Made by a program: the position numbers and the translations under genes. Below, in pieces: positions 1 to 12,719 of a stretch of DNA of 64,000 nt. The number at the start of each line of letters is the position of its first letter. Within the stretch, counting starts at the first letter, position 1. The stretch lies in contig JAOVFP010000021.1 in NCBI GenBank assembly GCA_025738555.1, forward strand, positions 992,001 to 1,056,000. The letters run 5' to 3'. A model generated the notes under the pieces. It saw nothing but the letters and a program-made list of their open reading frames with translations. It searched no databases and had not been told where the DNA came from. This DNA comes from Cyathus striatus. Lineage: Eukaryota; Basidiomycota; Agaricomycetes; Agaricales; Nidulariaceae.

Positions 1-748
1 AAAGTCTGGCTCCTATATTTTGGGCATTTGGCGTTTCCGGGTATCTTGTCCTTTCCTCGTGACAAGCATAATCTCTTGGTGATCTCGTCTATAGGCGATT
101 CCGAGTCGGCGTCTGGATTAGTTCAACCTTGACCAGTCTCACTTGTTTTAGCAGAAAGAAAGTACTGTCGCTGAAGAAATCCCAACCATCTCGGAAGAGC
201 ATAAGAAAGGAATTGTAAATTTTATTATTATCCTGGATTACATGTGAAGAATCAATAGCAATATTGGAACATCACATTACGAACCATAATAAAACAGATG
301 ACATGTAGAATTCTGGTGATTGTTCCACATCTCTTTTAAACTGCCAGTTAAGTGATTATGTTCGTAAAAATACCTTTGAGCAAGTGGAGAACAGTCCAGA
401 CGCAGCAGTAGCAACCGTGGGAATAAATCAATTCAACGCTAAACGCTGGAACTCAGACTGCACCATCGCACAGACTCACACCCACCCACCCACTGCTGTC
501 TAAAGATCCACCCCCACTTCGAATGAAGCCGACACCAACACCCAGTTGCACTGGAACAATCGAACTACAGCTCCTCATAATTAGCTATAACGTGGTAACC
601 AGAAGTCTGGGAGAGGTTGGGGATTTGAGGGCTACGGCTACTGGGACTGAATCTACGTAGTACGCACGGGAATTTAAGCCTCAGCTGTCCAACCAAGACT
701 CTCTCAAACAAAGACGAAGGTCAAAATGCAATTCGTACTAACGAGAAG
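1..748. other. duplicated spacer upstream of eIF2A copy A
   Basis: I see no convincing gene here. From about position 205 to 560 the sequence matches 42195-42560 closely, and the part from about 410 matches 61495-61650. It is therefore the 5' spacer of the duplicated unit, and it ends next to the first recognisable eIF2A exon. It probably holds the ancestral eIF2A promoter and 5' leader, but no TATA box or start site can be fixed by eye. Confidence 0.6.
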
Positions 749-1393
749 ATGCCTTCTGCCTCGTCTTTCCACAACTCTCAGCTGGAAGCCCTCTACAGGA
801 CTTATGTGTACGTTCTTTCATTTTCTTGTAGTTATTGGTGGTTCGGTGTTGTGGATTTTGTGTTATGTGTTGTGGTTCGTTCTGTCGTGTCGTGCTGTCA
901 TGTAGAGACGCTACGCAGTCTACATCCCTTTGTTATATGTCATGCTAACTACTATACAGGGTACGGATATACCAAGCAGAAGGAGCCCAGCTCCTCCAAG
1001 GGCTGCCATTGGCCAATATCGTCAAGATAGGATTCAATCGCGAGGGGCATATTTGTCTACATAGGAACATCCAGGTTGGGCCGATACATGATTTTGCATG
1101 GAGTCCGGGGAGTAAGGAGTTTGGGGTTGTTTATGGATGTGAGTGAATTTGCGGTTTTTTTTGAAGGGAAGGGGGTTTCGAAGCAGCCTGGGGAGGAGGG
1201 TAAGGAGTGTTTCTATCTCTTACCTGTCCTCAGCCCAGGTGGGAGAGAAGGGGAGGGGCCAGGGAGCGGTTTTCGTTCCTTGTCCTCGACTTTCATTTTG
1301 GAGTGGTGGCAGTTGTCTCGCCTCTCCGAGTGGGTAGAAGAGGCTAAGGAACTTCCCCTCCGCTCCCCTCCTCCTCTCTTCCTTCCGTATTCT

Positions 1394-1435
<42 letters not shown>

Positions 1436-2198
1436 CTTTTTCTTCTTTCGAATTCGTACTAACCCCAGCCCCCCACAGATATCCTGGCTAAAAAGACCTT
1501 ATTCGACCAACGCGTGCGCACGCTGCACGATTTTGGCTTTGCGCCACATAACTTTATCTCGTTCAACCTGCAGGGGCGGCTCCTTTCTCTTGCTGGGTTT
1601 GGCGATTTGGCTGGGAAGACGGATGTGTTTGATCGGAAGATGCTTACCAAGGTGTGTTACTGTCATAAAGTTGTGAGGCTGTGCATTCGCGTTGCGTTGT
1701 GTGTTTATACCAGCTCACACTGCACCCTCTCCCAACTCGTTTGCTGATTCATCCTTCGCAGGTAACAGCAATAGATGCACCAAACACCTCGTACTGTGAA
1801 TGGTCCCCCTGTGGGCGCTTTCTAATCACCGCCACCCTCTCCCACGGCTCTGCGTCGACAACGGCATCAAAATATGGCACTGCACCAGCTCACTGCAGCA
1901 CATCCAAACAATCGAAGAGCTGTACCAAGTATCATGACGGCCTACCCTTATCAACTCTGCTCCCCCCTTCGGGCAGGGGCTTCCACAGGTTCCTGCTTCC
2001 GCGGAAAGTGTCAAGGGGCAAGTGGAGAAACCGCAAGCTGTGAACGCTACCGGGGCGTATGGCCTCCCAGGGCTAGGGGTCTTGCTACCCCTGCTATTTT
2101 TAAGAGGGAGGATGAGGGTGGTATGAGTAGGGTTCCGACACATGGTGGGGGTGGTGTGCAGAGGGGGTATAGTAGGAGTCCCGGGAGTGGCCACTCAT
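749..2198 (+). pseudogene. eIF2A pseudogene, copy A
   Basis: This is a degraded copy of eukaryotic initiation factor 2A, a WD-repeat protein that binds initiator tRNA and acts in alternative translation initiation. Recognisable pieces, in order, are a short N-terminal exon near 749-810; an exon near 961-1138 (VRIYQAEGAQLLQ, then GPIHDFAWSPGSKEFGVVYG); an exon near 1480-1651 (TLFDQRVRTLHDFGFAPHNF, then GRLLSLAGFGDLAGKTDVFD); and an exon from 1763 (APNTSYCEWSPCGRFLITA). Introns lie between them; the one at 1139-1478 holds a CT microsatellite. The second exon jumps from the first blade repeat straight to the GPIHDF block, so an internal stretch is deleted. A one-base loss in the ATLSPRLRV block near 1843-1850 shifts the frame. 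The 3' end is cut off directly against a membrane-protein fragment. It cannot encode a full-length factor. Confidence 0.85.
1397..1431. repeat. (CT)n microsatellite in an eIF2A intron
   Basis: A run of CT dinucleotides lies in the polypyrimidine part of an eIF2A intron, about 50 bases before the 3' splice site. The matching intron at 63440-63595 is also pyrimidine-rich but has no long CT run. Confidence 0.9.
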
Positions 2199-2275
2199 GA
2201 TAATGTATCACAACTGCGAGGAGCTCCTAACATCTCATAATTGCTCCTGAGCTAGAGTATTCTGATCATCTGATC

Positions 2276-2517
2276 GTGATGTGCATATTTATTGCCGAGA
2301 TGCTCACTGATTTACTGATGTATGATTTTTTCCCCTATTTTTTAATCATATCAATGGTCATCACTGTCCATGCAACGTCGATGATTATCTACCGCATCTT
2401 GACGAGACCACAAGGAGATACTGATACATTATCGAAATTCTTGTCGAGTCGGGATTCGTAGATTCCACTTCACTTCTTGTCATAGTTGTGTATTTTTTTC
2501 TTCGTGAGGCTAGAGAG
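2276..2517 (+). pseudogene. 7TM-like membrane protein, copy A, 5' fragment
   Basis: This stretch matches the fifth exon of the intact copy at 40593-41764 (YFLIISMVITVHATSMIIYR, then RILT). It lacks everything upstream, and a short deletion breaks the frame in the loop after RILT. At 2517 the match stops abruptly and resumes at 27431. The gene is split by the giant transposon, with CTAGAGAG duplicated on both sides (2510-2517 and 27423-27430). Joining the flanks through one CTAGAGAG gives the same 26-base spacing as the uninterrupted copy at 40593-41764, which has CTACAGAG at this place. The protein is a multi-pass membrane protein of unknown function, common in Agaricomycetes. Confidence 0.8.
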
Positions 2518-2858
2518 TCTAGTGTTGCCGCGGACCGAACTGGACTGGAGCGAACTATAGTTTTATGTTGAGTTCGTTGGAGCGGACTGGATGAACTCAA
2601 ATGTGGGAATAAGTCTAGTCTTGACCCAAGACTGTTCACAGATAAGTGAACACATCCATGCAGTGGACAGTCTTGTACCAAAGTGTCAGGTTTGATAGGG
2701 CAGTGTAGCACGATTTGTAACCATTAGATTTGAAAATGAAGTATATCTTACATAATACAAAATTTTATTTACTGGGCTTGTCATGCAGTCTGGACCAGGA
2801 AAGAGATAGTGCAACGATAGAGATTGGTGCACACCCTGACACTGCACATGGAGCATAG

Positions 2859-5800
2859 ATGTCCTCTACTGCAGAAATATTGAAGCCAGCAAGTCATGAA
2901 GACCAAGATGAGCCACTACTATGCACACCATGCTCTTCTCCGACAGAACTTCCCCCACATCCCAGCACTCCATATGGCACATTTAGCATGCCTTGTCACT
3001 GGAAAACCTCAACATCTACTCCACAGCCTACTCCTCCGAAGTTCTGGCCATGCCTGCACAAGATTATTCCTCTGGAAGATATTGCAAATGCAGTAGAGGA
3101 CCTCTATGGTTTCAGACCAAGCAATTGGCAGATGTAAGTGTTTGAGAGAGTGGCAGAGGGGAATGATGTGATGGTGATAGCTGGAACAGGATATGGGAAA
3201 TCATTGGTCTTTGTTCTGCTGGCCATCACAGTGTTGTTCAAGGTAATAGATACCTTAGGTGTTTGGCAGGAAGTGGCTTTATTTGTACCTGGCACCTGGG
3301 GGTCAAGGGATACTGATCGTATGTATTCCTGCAAACTCCTATGATATGGGATGTACAGTAAAGACTGTAAATGGGTGATGAACTGTGGGGCTTTGCTAGG
3401 TTTGCTTAGAACTTGGCCCATGACTGGTGTAGTACAGCAAAGGCTGTAAATAAGAGATGAACTGTGGGAGTTTCTAGAGTATATGGCTAAAGCTGTATAG
3501 GGTAACAATGACTGCTAGAAACACTAGGAAAGCTTGTATGTACAGTGAAGGCTGTATATAAAGGTTAGTGCTGTGGTGAAGGTCGAAACAAAGTTGAGGG
3601 CCTTGGTTGTTTCTGACTGTAGCTTGGTGGCTGCAGTGCATAAACTAATATGTGCTGCTACTGAATAGATATGATAAAAGTGATGTTGAGATTTGATACA
3701 TTGAGTTGAGCTGTGTTATGTTGAGTTGAGTTGAGTTATGTTGAGATTACTGTGAATATATTTATATGGTGAGTTGAGCTGTGTCATTTACATTACTAAT
3801 AGAACTGAAGAAAAGCACAATAGATTCCGTATCTAATGTGTAAGAATAACTACTTGGGATGAACAGGTGAGTAAGATCCTAGCTAGTGGCAGGCTATTTG
3901 GTAATGGATAAAACTACTGTCTAAGGCTCAATTCCTCTCTCCTTTTATGCTCTTTTCCTCCTACTGCTGACTAATCCTATCCAAAACCAATCCTGCATTG
4001 TCCTTCAAATTTGGTAATGGTGGAGGCTGTGCAGAACAATGGTGTTCAAGGAGATGAGTCAGGTCTTGAACAATGGTGACAGAAATAGTATTACATTGTT
4101 CTGGTGATGAACAATGGAATTCTATTTATAGATCCCAGCAAACAATGGGCATGAAGACAATGGGTGAATAGGAGGACATTGTTCTGCACAATGGGTGCAA
4201 AAGAACAATGGTGTTCTATTATTAGAAACAATGGTATGTCCTTGGTAATCAAATGCATAGGCATTGTTCTTGAACAATGGGTGTGAAGAACAATGGTGTC
4301 CTATTTTTAATGGTATCAATTATTGGTCACCAAGAAGTTGGGTATTGGCTTGTGTTTTTCATAGGTTTGTTTCTTGAGAAGCAGTGCCTCATGAGAATTA
4401 TTTGGTAGTGTATTTGAAAAGATCCAGATGATGTGGATTCCAGACATCAGGCCATATAGCCATATGTGTGTGTTTATGACTAATCAAATTTCACCCACAA
4501 CAGCGGCAGCATTAGCTGGTGGTGATGGAGTAGTTATCATGATTTCACCCTTTAAAACACTTCAGAAAGACCAGGTATATCATATCAATGTCTGGAAGCA
4601 ATTCCAATGCATACTCACTTTGCTAAACAAGGTTAGAAGATTCAATGAGAAGCAGGTTTTATGCACCAGAGGAACAGAGGGTGGTCAACCATATTATGTA
4701 ACAGCAGTGTCTGTAAATGAGGACAATAAAGATGGTTCAGTATTTGCAAAAATTTGAAAGGGGGATTGCCAGTTTGTGTTTGTGTCACCTGAGATTCTCC
4801 TTCATCATGTGGAATTCAAACAGCTGTTCTGAGATGCACTGTTTTGTGCATGCATTATTGCAATGACCTTAGATGAGATGCATGTTATTGAGGAATGGAA
4901 AGATTATTTCAGAAAGGTGTATGGGGAGCTTAGGATCCTTAAAGTTCTCACTGGCATTGAAATTCCATGGGTTGGGCTTACTGGTACTTGCTTCATGAAA
5001 ACATTTGAAATTGTATACACCACACTTGACATGGGGGGTGTGCAGTCATTTTATGGGATCAATATGGGTGCAAATTGACTGAACTTGAAGTTGATTGTAT
5101 GCCCAATGGAACATTTGATGGCATTGATGCAGGACTTATTTGCCTTCATTCCAAGTGAACCAACCTCACACAATTCATTTATAAAGACAATTGTATATCT
5201 AAAAACATGTCAGCAAGCTCATCAAGCATGTGATATATGCCGAATACTCACTGCAAAAGAATATGAAGATATCATGTATCCACTCACTGCAATGTCTTCA
5301 GAAGAGTTCAAGGATGAAGTTATGAAGCAATTTCTTGATGGAGATGCAAGAATCCTGTTTGCAATGATGGCTGTGGAGATGGGGACAGATGTTCCTGACA
5401 TTGAACAAGTAATAATCTTTGGAGTGGAGGGTCTCAGTAGTGCATATCATAAGGGAGGTCATGCTGGCCATTCATTGACTATTGAAGCTTCAATGATATG
5501 GCTGGTGGAACCTTGGGCTTTCAAGCTGATTGCTAATAGCTCTGACACTGACCAGGATCCAAAGAAGAAAACAAAGAAAATGGTGGCAGATGAAGAGAGA
5601 AGACATACCTTGGATAGTGCTTCCCTGGAGTTCATTAACTGGGCCCAGTCAGGACTATGCCAGCATGCATTTCTATGTAATCATTTCCACCCACAACCAA
5701 ATTTGCCAAGCTTCAAGTCCAATACTGAGGGTGAAGACAGTGTTGCAACAAACAGTGGTGTTGTGATAGAATGGGTGGTAGGGAAAGTAGTGAATGATAA

Positions 5801-6400
5801 TATTGATGAGACACTGTCATGTCAGTCTTGCAGTGCATTGATGTGTTGTGTTGATCCAAACACCACAGTTGGGCTGCTCACTTCTGCTGAATGTAACCTC
5901 ATTGATTTTCACACTGCTAAAATTAATGGATGTGCTTTTACTCAGCTCAACACTACTGCCATTCTTGAACCTGCAAGAATTTCAATGATAGAAGATAACA
6001 AGATCAAATTACACTGTGAAGCAGCTGAATGCACTGTTTTTTGTGAGGCTCTTGTCTTCTGGAGAGATGCAGCATGGAAACAGATTGAGGACGACAACCC
6101 ATTCCTCTCTTGGGACTGGGTCATGACAAAGAGTCATATTGAGCATCTCATAAATAAGGCTCATGTTATTCTCAATTTCACAGAAGTTAATATTGTGGAT
6201 ATTTGACACCTCATTACTTGGATTCCACTAGATGACAATATTGTGTCATCTCTTATTGTTGTTCTAGAGCAGTTTAGAGAGGCTCATATGAAGAACAGTA
6301 AACCCCATGCAGCCAAATGGAAATGGAAGTGAGCTCATAATCCATTCCTGGATCCAACTCCCCCAATTTTTGTGGTCTGTGAGTGGGATTTACAGGACAC
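2859..6400 (+). pseudogene. RecQ-like DNA helicase of the giant transposon
   Basis: This is a superfamily 2 helicase most like RecQ. Motifs occur in order: an N-terminal block LEDIANAVEDLYGFRP near 3070-3120; Walker A AGTGYGKS near 3180-3200; motif Ia ISPFKTLQKDQ near 4540-4575; SPEIL near 4788; the DExH box as DEMHVIEEW near 4872-4898; GLTGT near 4975; and, in the long exon 5085-6206, MGTDVPDIEQVIIFGV followed by a motif VI remnant GGHAGHS near 5455-5475. RecQ proteins usually read GRAGR there, so the two arginines have become histidines, as expected from C-to-T change at CpG. In-frame stops near 3135, 4756, 4829 and 5078 break the frame; those at 4829 and 5078 fit a CGA-to-TGA change. The region 3240-4430 between motif I and Ia is an intron or an old insertion. 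The gene converges on the DUF6589 gene. Confidence 0.75.
3340..4330. repeat. short-repeat block inside the helicase gene
   Basis: Between the Walker A exon and the motif Ia exon lie two kinds of repeat. At 3350-3570 a block containing TGTACAGTAAAGACTGTA-like units recurs about three times. At 4030-4310 the near-palindrome GAACAATGGTGTTC recurs at least six times. No coding match to helicase is seen here. This may be an intron colonised by a small non-autonomous element; I could not find a target-site repeat. Confidence 0.45.
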
Positions 6401-6456
6401 ATATATGCATGAATGGTATGCTATTATATTTCATTCACTACTTTATTTATGATACT

Positions 6457-9140
6457 CTATGAATAGTCTAGTAGCATCTCATTAAATGGAATATGAACTT
6501 CCATTTCCCTGTTCAGATTAGCAAAAGCTTCTCCTATCTCAAGGGTATCCTCATCTTGACATGCAGCTGTGTCTCGTTCAGTCATGTCTTCCCCCATTAC
6601 ATTTATTCCCTGTACTCCAGAACATTTAACCCAATCCCAATACATATTTTTTTCTGTTAGCATAACCATTCCTTCACAAAGAACATCTTGAATCCCATCT
6701 TTCTTTTTGTTTATTGTATGGATTTTGTGGTTTGCTTTATATATATGCACTTTCTGGATTGTAAGATCAAGGCATAGTGCTTGAATGTCTGCATCTATCT
6801 TGACTGTTGTATGGTGCCTGTGATAATCTGGAGCTCCAAACCACTTCACAAATTCATGAACAAGTGAGTGCAAGACTTCAACACAAGCTGAAGACTTGTT
6901 TTGAACATGCTCAATTGAAGCATTGCTTCCGGCCACTGCAAACATATTCTAAATTGATTATTATAGCCTCTTTTCAATGTGTGTGTGAATTATAATTGCT
7001 CACCTTTAAGAATCCATTATTGTGTTCAAGGTATAGATCTGTTGGAATTGAGTGACCCTTTTTACCCCAGTGGTTTACCAGCCAGGTGTGTTCAACTAAA
7101 TCTCGAAGCTGCAGAGACAGTACACACTCAAATTGAGCTTTCATTTCAAGCAACTTGTTTGTGTGATTGTGACACCCAGCCCTGTGCATGGCAAACAACC
7201 ATAGGTCATATATAACCCACATCCACCCAATATCAGCATCATGAATTGTGTCACTGAATTCCCAAAAGAGTAACATATCATGAATGAATAAAATAGAATG
7301 GCAAAGAATTTCATCCCTGCCTTCCAATGCAATATGTGCAGCTTTGGTAGTTGTGTACTGCTTAACAACCTGCTTGACTACTATTTCTAATTCTTTGGCA
7401 GTTGGTGACCATTGATTCAAATTTGCAATACCAATTGTAATTCTGTAATGTATGTCAAATGCTGAAATAGAGATATATGATAATGTGAAATCTTTCCTGG
7501 TGCAATCAATAATGTGGGCAGTGAGGGAATGCATGGCAAGTTCCTTTGCACTGTTGTACTCGGGCTTCTTACTATCAAACTTCAATCTTCACAAATGTGT
7601 GTGATGTTCCAATGAGCTTGGATTCTCTTGAAAGGCAGTTCCAAGATGAGTTCAAAAAATGGCATACATCGAATTCAGCTGGAAATGAAATGGCATAAAT
7701 TGTGCAAGAAGCCAAATAAATTGTTGGAATGTGGAGAATTCATATTTTCGTTCTTCCTTGGTCAGTTCAATGTTTCATGTTGAGAGCCAATCACCCATGA
7801 TAAACTGAATTTCATCAACAATTTTTTCTTTTGAAAGGCCTAAATGTGAAATGTATAATTCCTGTAAAACATGAATGGTTCCATTGATTGAAGCCTCTTC
7901 TTCATTAAGAGCTGGAAGTGGAAAGAACTCAGTTTTTTCGATTTCAAGACAACATATAACTGGTTTGAGCTTTTCTGTAAGCAAGTGAAGGTGCATATTC
8001 TTGGTTTTATCACCTACAGGTCCTGGTGCATTTGATGTAAGAATTGAGCATACAGCATATTCAAAGGCTTTAATAGCTTGTGCCTGTTTCCCCTTTGAAA
8101 TTCTCAAAGAATCCATGACAAACTCCTGATGACATCCTAGAGGTTTTTGATAGTCTTCAATGGAGAGTGCTGATTTGTATGTGTCCCATAAGAACTTTGT
8201 GGGAAGTGAGAAAAGAGCTGCAGTTGTTGCATTTATTTGCTCAGTGCCAGAATCAAGACATTGTGAAGCCTTTCATAATGTGAAATTAATGTTATCATAT
8301 ACAACACCCCATAGCTGAGTGGGTGAATGGGCAAAGTCTTGAGCATGTTTCTTTGCATCTACAGTGAGATAGTCCAATGAATTTTGAACAGTCCTTTAAA
8401 TAATTTACTGTCAGTATTCAGTAGTGATTATATAAATAATTGTACTAACTGGTAACTGACAGATATACCCATATGGTTAAATATATCTATGGCACACTGG
8501 CCAACTCCAGAGCTGGAAAGAAATAGTCCCATAACTATTTGAAATGCATTTGTTGCTTGATTTCTGAAGAATATGCACATGCTAATAATTATTACAACAA
8601 CCTGTTGCAGTATCAATTCATAATCTCTAATCATACAGGCAGCTGAACCACATACTGGGACAGCCATAACATCTTTGTCAATCTTTTCTGTGTTCTTTTG
8701 CACTCATAGTCATTTGTGGCAGTGAGAACTGAAAACAGAAGAGATGTAAAGCAGGGTAGAAGTGTTTCATAAGAGTTTTGAATCTGGTCTAGCCCAAACT
8801 TGCTGGTAAGAAATGGAACTGAAATTCCAGCAGCAGACAGTTGAAGAGTAGAATCATGACAGGCTGTTAATGACTCTGCAATAATTATCTTAGTTGCAGC
8901 TGCTGTAATTGTACTATTGAGGTGACTCCTAGATTCAGTTGGTCCATGTTGACTCCAAGCTTGTAGAATAGCTGATGGAGCATATGAAGCAGACTCTTGA
9001 TAGCAGAGGGCTTGAGCTGCATGGCCTTCAGAATGATAGAAAGCTAGTATAAATTCATTGGGGGACCTATATCCAATGTCATGGAGTAATTTTGTGGTGG
9101 CAGAGACTTTTTTGTCAGAGGTAAGCTTAGTATGAGGCAT
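6457..9140 (-). pseudogene. DUF6589-type protein of the giant transposon
   Basis: Read on the - strand, the pieces follow the order of the DUF6589 family of Agaricomycetes. The N-terminal block (LLHDIGYRSPNEFILAFY, then AAGISVPFLTSKFGLDQI, then FFRNQATNAFQIVMGLF) lies at 9130-8450. A middle block ending GDWLS lies near 7980-7780. A C-terminal block (EILCHSILFIHDMLLFWEF, HDADIGWMWVIYDLWLFAMH, DLYLEHNNGFLK) lies at 7330-7010, and the tail at 6945-6457. The conserved GD-x-LS and LEH-x-N positions are still visible. The function of the family is unknown; its repeated link to mobile DNA and its spaced acidic residues suggest a transposase-like nuclease, which is inference. Several frame breaks separate the blocks, so this copy is not functional. 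Confidence 0.7.
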
Positions 9141-9574
9141 ACCGAGAAGTAGAGCAAGTGCAAATGTAGTAAAAATCCCATTTGAAAATCACATTTCAAT
9201 TTGTGAGGCATAAGCAAGTGATGTGTTAATACACAATTGATGCATCAATGTTTGTCAATGATGGTGCATGTGAATGTGGATAATTTGTGACTTGCTAGAT
9301 CTGTGACTGTCTCCATCAGTCTGGCAACTTGAGTCTGCAACCCATTCAAATCATTTGAAGTGATTCTTCAAAGCCATTAGTAAAATTGGTCACAGAAACT
9401 TTGCACCCCAGCTGCATTTATTGTATATTCACTGCTTCATAAAGTACATAGTTTGACAGATACTATGTAGATAAATATTTTTTCTCTAATAATGTAATGG
9501 ATTTCACCCACAACAATGCCAGCATGATCTCAGATAGTAGACAGTTCAGCTTCCAGACTAGATGCTAGAGAAGG

Positions 9575-9760
9575 ACCCTGGATTATTCCTCCAAAGGTTT
9601 GATACAAAATTCTGGATTTTTTGGCTATAACAGAGGGACAAAAATTGATAAAATTTCCTATATCATAGGGGGATATGGTATTCAAGCAACAAAATTTGTG
9701 GTTTACAGGGGGATACAGTATCTAACCTCTGAAAATAGTGTTTTTTGCTATCTAATCTAA
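9575..9760. repeat. short interspersed repeat, also at 22200-22372 inverted
   Basis: The start GCTAGAGA-AGGACCCTGGATTATTC and a later ATAGGGGGATA-type motif recur in opposite orientation at 22200-22372, where the sequence ends GAATAATCCAGGGTCCTGCT. Both copies lie in the giant element outside its genes. This looks like a small non-autonomous element present twice. Target repeats were not resolved. Confidence 0.5.
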
Positions 9761-12719
9761 TTCTTTTGCATTTGAGTGATTCTGCCATTTTGTGAGCTTC
9801 TTTACAGCACTAAGAGTAGTATCCTTTTGTTCTGCAATCCCCACATATGTTTGAGTGAAGAAATTAGTATACATTTCAAGTATAGCTTCATTCTGTGGAA
9901 GTGTCTGGACTGAGGACACTGATATTTGGCAGAGAAATGCAGCAGATGGAATGTGAACAAATTGAGGAATAGTTAGATGAGCTGCTGGGCCAAAAATACC
10001 ATGAAAATGTTGGTGGCCCAGTCTAACTTGTCACCAAACTTGCATTCCAATATATGATATAGCTGCAATATTACTTGAGAAGGAAACCCAATTGTGTTTT
10101 TCATCTTTACCTGCACCTTTTTCATACATGGTTATAGCTTTAAGTGGGTACAATGTGAGTGAATGCTGAGGTTTATATTTAAGCAAGGCATACCTTTACC
10201 AAGCAGTAGCTGATCCTTAACAACAACAATCCCAAACGAGTTATTGTCCAAGGGAGCCACAGCACTAATGCATGTGGTAACAATGAGTTCTGATGGAGTC
10301 AATAGAGAAAATTCTTGTTGTTTTCACTGAAGATTATATTTTGCACCCCTTTCAGCTGCAAGTTGTGCATTTGCAGTGTTACCAGAACTGCCTTCTTTAT
10401 CCTTGCTTGTACTGCCATCATATGCAGATTTTGTAATGTGCCAAACCTTTCAATTTAAACCTGTACTTGTACCTTGTGATTGCTCATGTTCACAACACCT
10501 GCCAAATTTTGTGAGCAATTGACTTATGGTCAGTATTATCTTCATTGGGCAAGTTTGTAGATGTGACTCCATCATCAATCAAAATATTTGGTACAGAAGG
10601 CAAGGATGAGAGGCTGATATGATGTCAAACTGATTTTTCAAACTCATTACTTTGATATTTGTGACATATTGCTACCAGATATGTTGAGTCCAGTGCACCT
10701 GATTTGATATAGGTAGAAAGTCCAGTCAGCACCTGCTCTGTTGATACAGCATACAACAGTAGATTTTGGAGGTAGGATGCCTCTGCTGGACCTAGTGTTG
10801 TAATTTTATTAAGGATTTGGCTGAGTGAGGAGTGTAAACTCTCAAGGGCAGCTGGGTCTTCCAATGGAAGTTGCTCTCTTTATTAAAATTTGACTAAGAA
10901 TCAACACCATGGCTATGTGAAAATAATGAAATGTGTACATTACAGTTGCATCATTCACAGCAAGCGCAGCTGCAGCAACTGAGCACTCTTCAAGTTCTTG
11001 CTCTGCACTCTCTGATAGTGAATTAGTATGTTTTGCAGCATCCAATGCAATTTGAAGTTGTTCTCATCCTTCAGGTACATAATTGTTAGCATCTACATCA
11101 TCATCATCATCACTTTCATCCAAGTCTTCATTATTTTTATGTTGTGAATTATCAACTACTCCTTTGATTCCTCCAAATGTGCTTGGATGTGGAAGCTGAG
11201 AAGAACCATTTGATGGAAAAAACTCAAGAAGTTCCCAGAGTGACAGTGCCTCTTCATATGCAGCTGAGGCAATACAACTAATATCTGTATCAGTTGGAAA
11301 TTGTTCCAGTGCCCTAATATCTGCACTTTCAGCATCAAAATATGTATGTGCATATCCAGCAGCTTGCTGCTGAAAATTGTTTCAAGCAGGTTTCTGGTCA
11401 CCAGCACAGGCCTTTTGAAGTTGAACAAAACCTTTGGTAGGAGGTGAATAAGATCACCTACAGTGAAGCCAGGCATCTCCTTCTGCAAAAATCCAAAGGA
11501 GTGTTCATTTCTGGCAGTGCCATGAGTCCATGGAAGAAAAGGAAATGTTTTGTCCAGATGATCATGATGAATTTTAAGAAGACCAATGTACCCAAATGTT
11601 ATAGTATCGAGAATATCATCTGCAGCAGGTGATATAAAATGGTGACACAACTCATATTGAGCTTCAAGTAAGAACCATTTCCAAATAATTTTGAAGAAGT
11701 AACCATGTAGAACAATCTTTAACCTTTCATAATGTGAGGCTTTTTGACTCTCAAATCCATCAATCATTTCTCCAAAAACAAAGAGAAAGACAATAAGTTC
11801 AATACAGTCTGGAAGATGACACATAATATATGCAAGTGTGTCTGCAGAAAATAGTCTTGCAGCAGCATGATCATCCTGATGATCTAGTCACTCAACATCA
11901 CAGTTATAGAGAGGTGTGTGCTCTGTATCAAGTGCAATTTTTCTAACTTGCTCATAGTAAACAGAGTACTTCCCCAGTACCAGAAAGTGAGCTCCAGATT
12001 GAATGTTGTTGTGTATTGTCTTCCATGCATGTTTAGGATCTTGCACAACTGCCATGACTTGGCCATGAACTTTAAGTAGTGGAATAGAAATTGGTAGATG
12101 TACTTGGTCTAGATGAGGAATTTGATAATAAAATTTCTCACTGTATCCAGATCACCATAGTTCATGCTGAGCATCGTGCTCAACAATTGTTCCATCAGAA
12201 CCCAGCAAGATAATTTTTAGTTTTAGCTTGCCCACTAATTGCTTTAGCAATTTGATTTCCATCTCAATGAGTTCCTGTGCAGAGTTTGCAGAATCCAATG
12301 GCTTGTAAGCAATTATTTCTGGTGGGACATGGGGTAAGACTATTTGCAAAGTCCACAACCAAAGCTTTGTGGCCTTCATACTTTCGAGGTCATTACACTG
12401 ACCCACAGTCTCACTGGAGTCCAGTGAGAGTCCAGTGAGAGTCCAGTGAGAGTATGAGAGTCTAGTGAGAGTTTAGTGAGAGTCTAGTGGGAGTATTGAG
12501 AGTCTGGAGAGAGTCTAGTGAGAACTTACTGAGAGTTCAGTGAGAGGTCCTACTAAATTGGTGAGACTCTCAGAGACTCCAATGAGACTATACTGAGAGG
12601 TATCTCAGAGAGTCCAATGAGAATCTACTGAGAAAACTCACTGGACTCTTAGCACAAAAATTACATAATCAAGTGATTATTGAGTGATAAAATTAGCACT
12701 ATTGGATTCATACATAGTC

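Noticed and set aside
2859..6400. Helitron
   Set aside because: The helicase motifs are RecQ-like rather than Pif1-like, no Rep (HUH) motif is seen, and the element makes an 8-bp duplication, which Helitrons do not.
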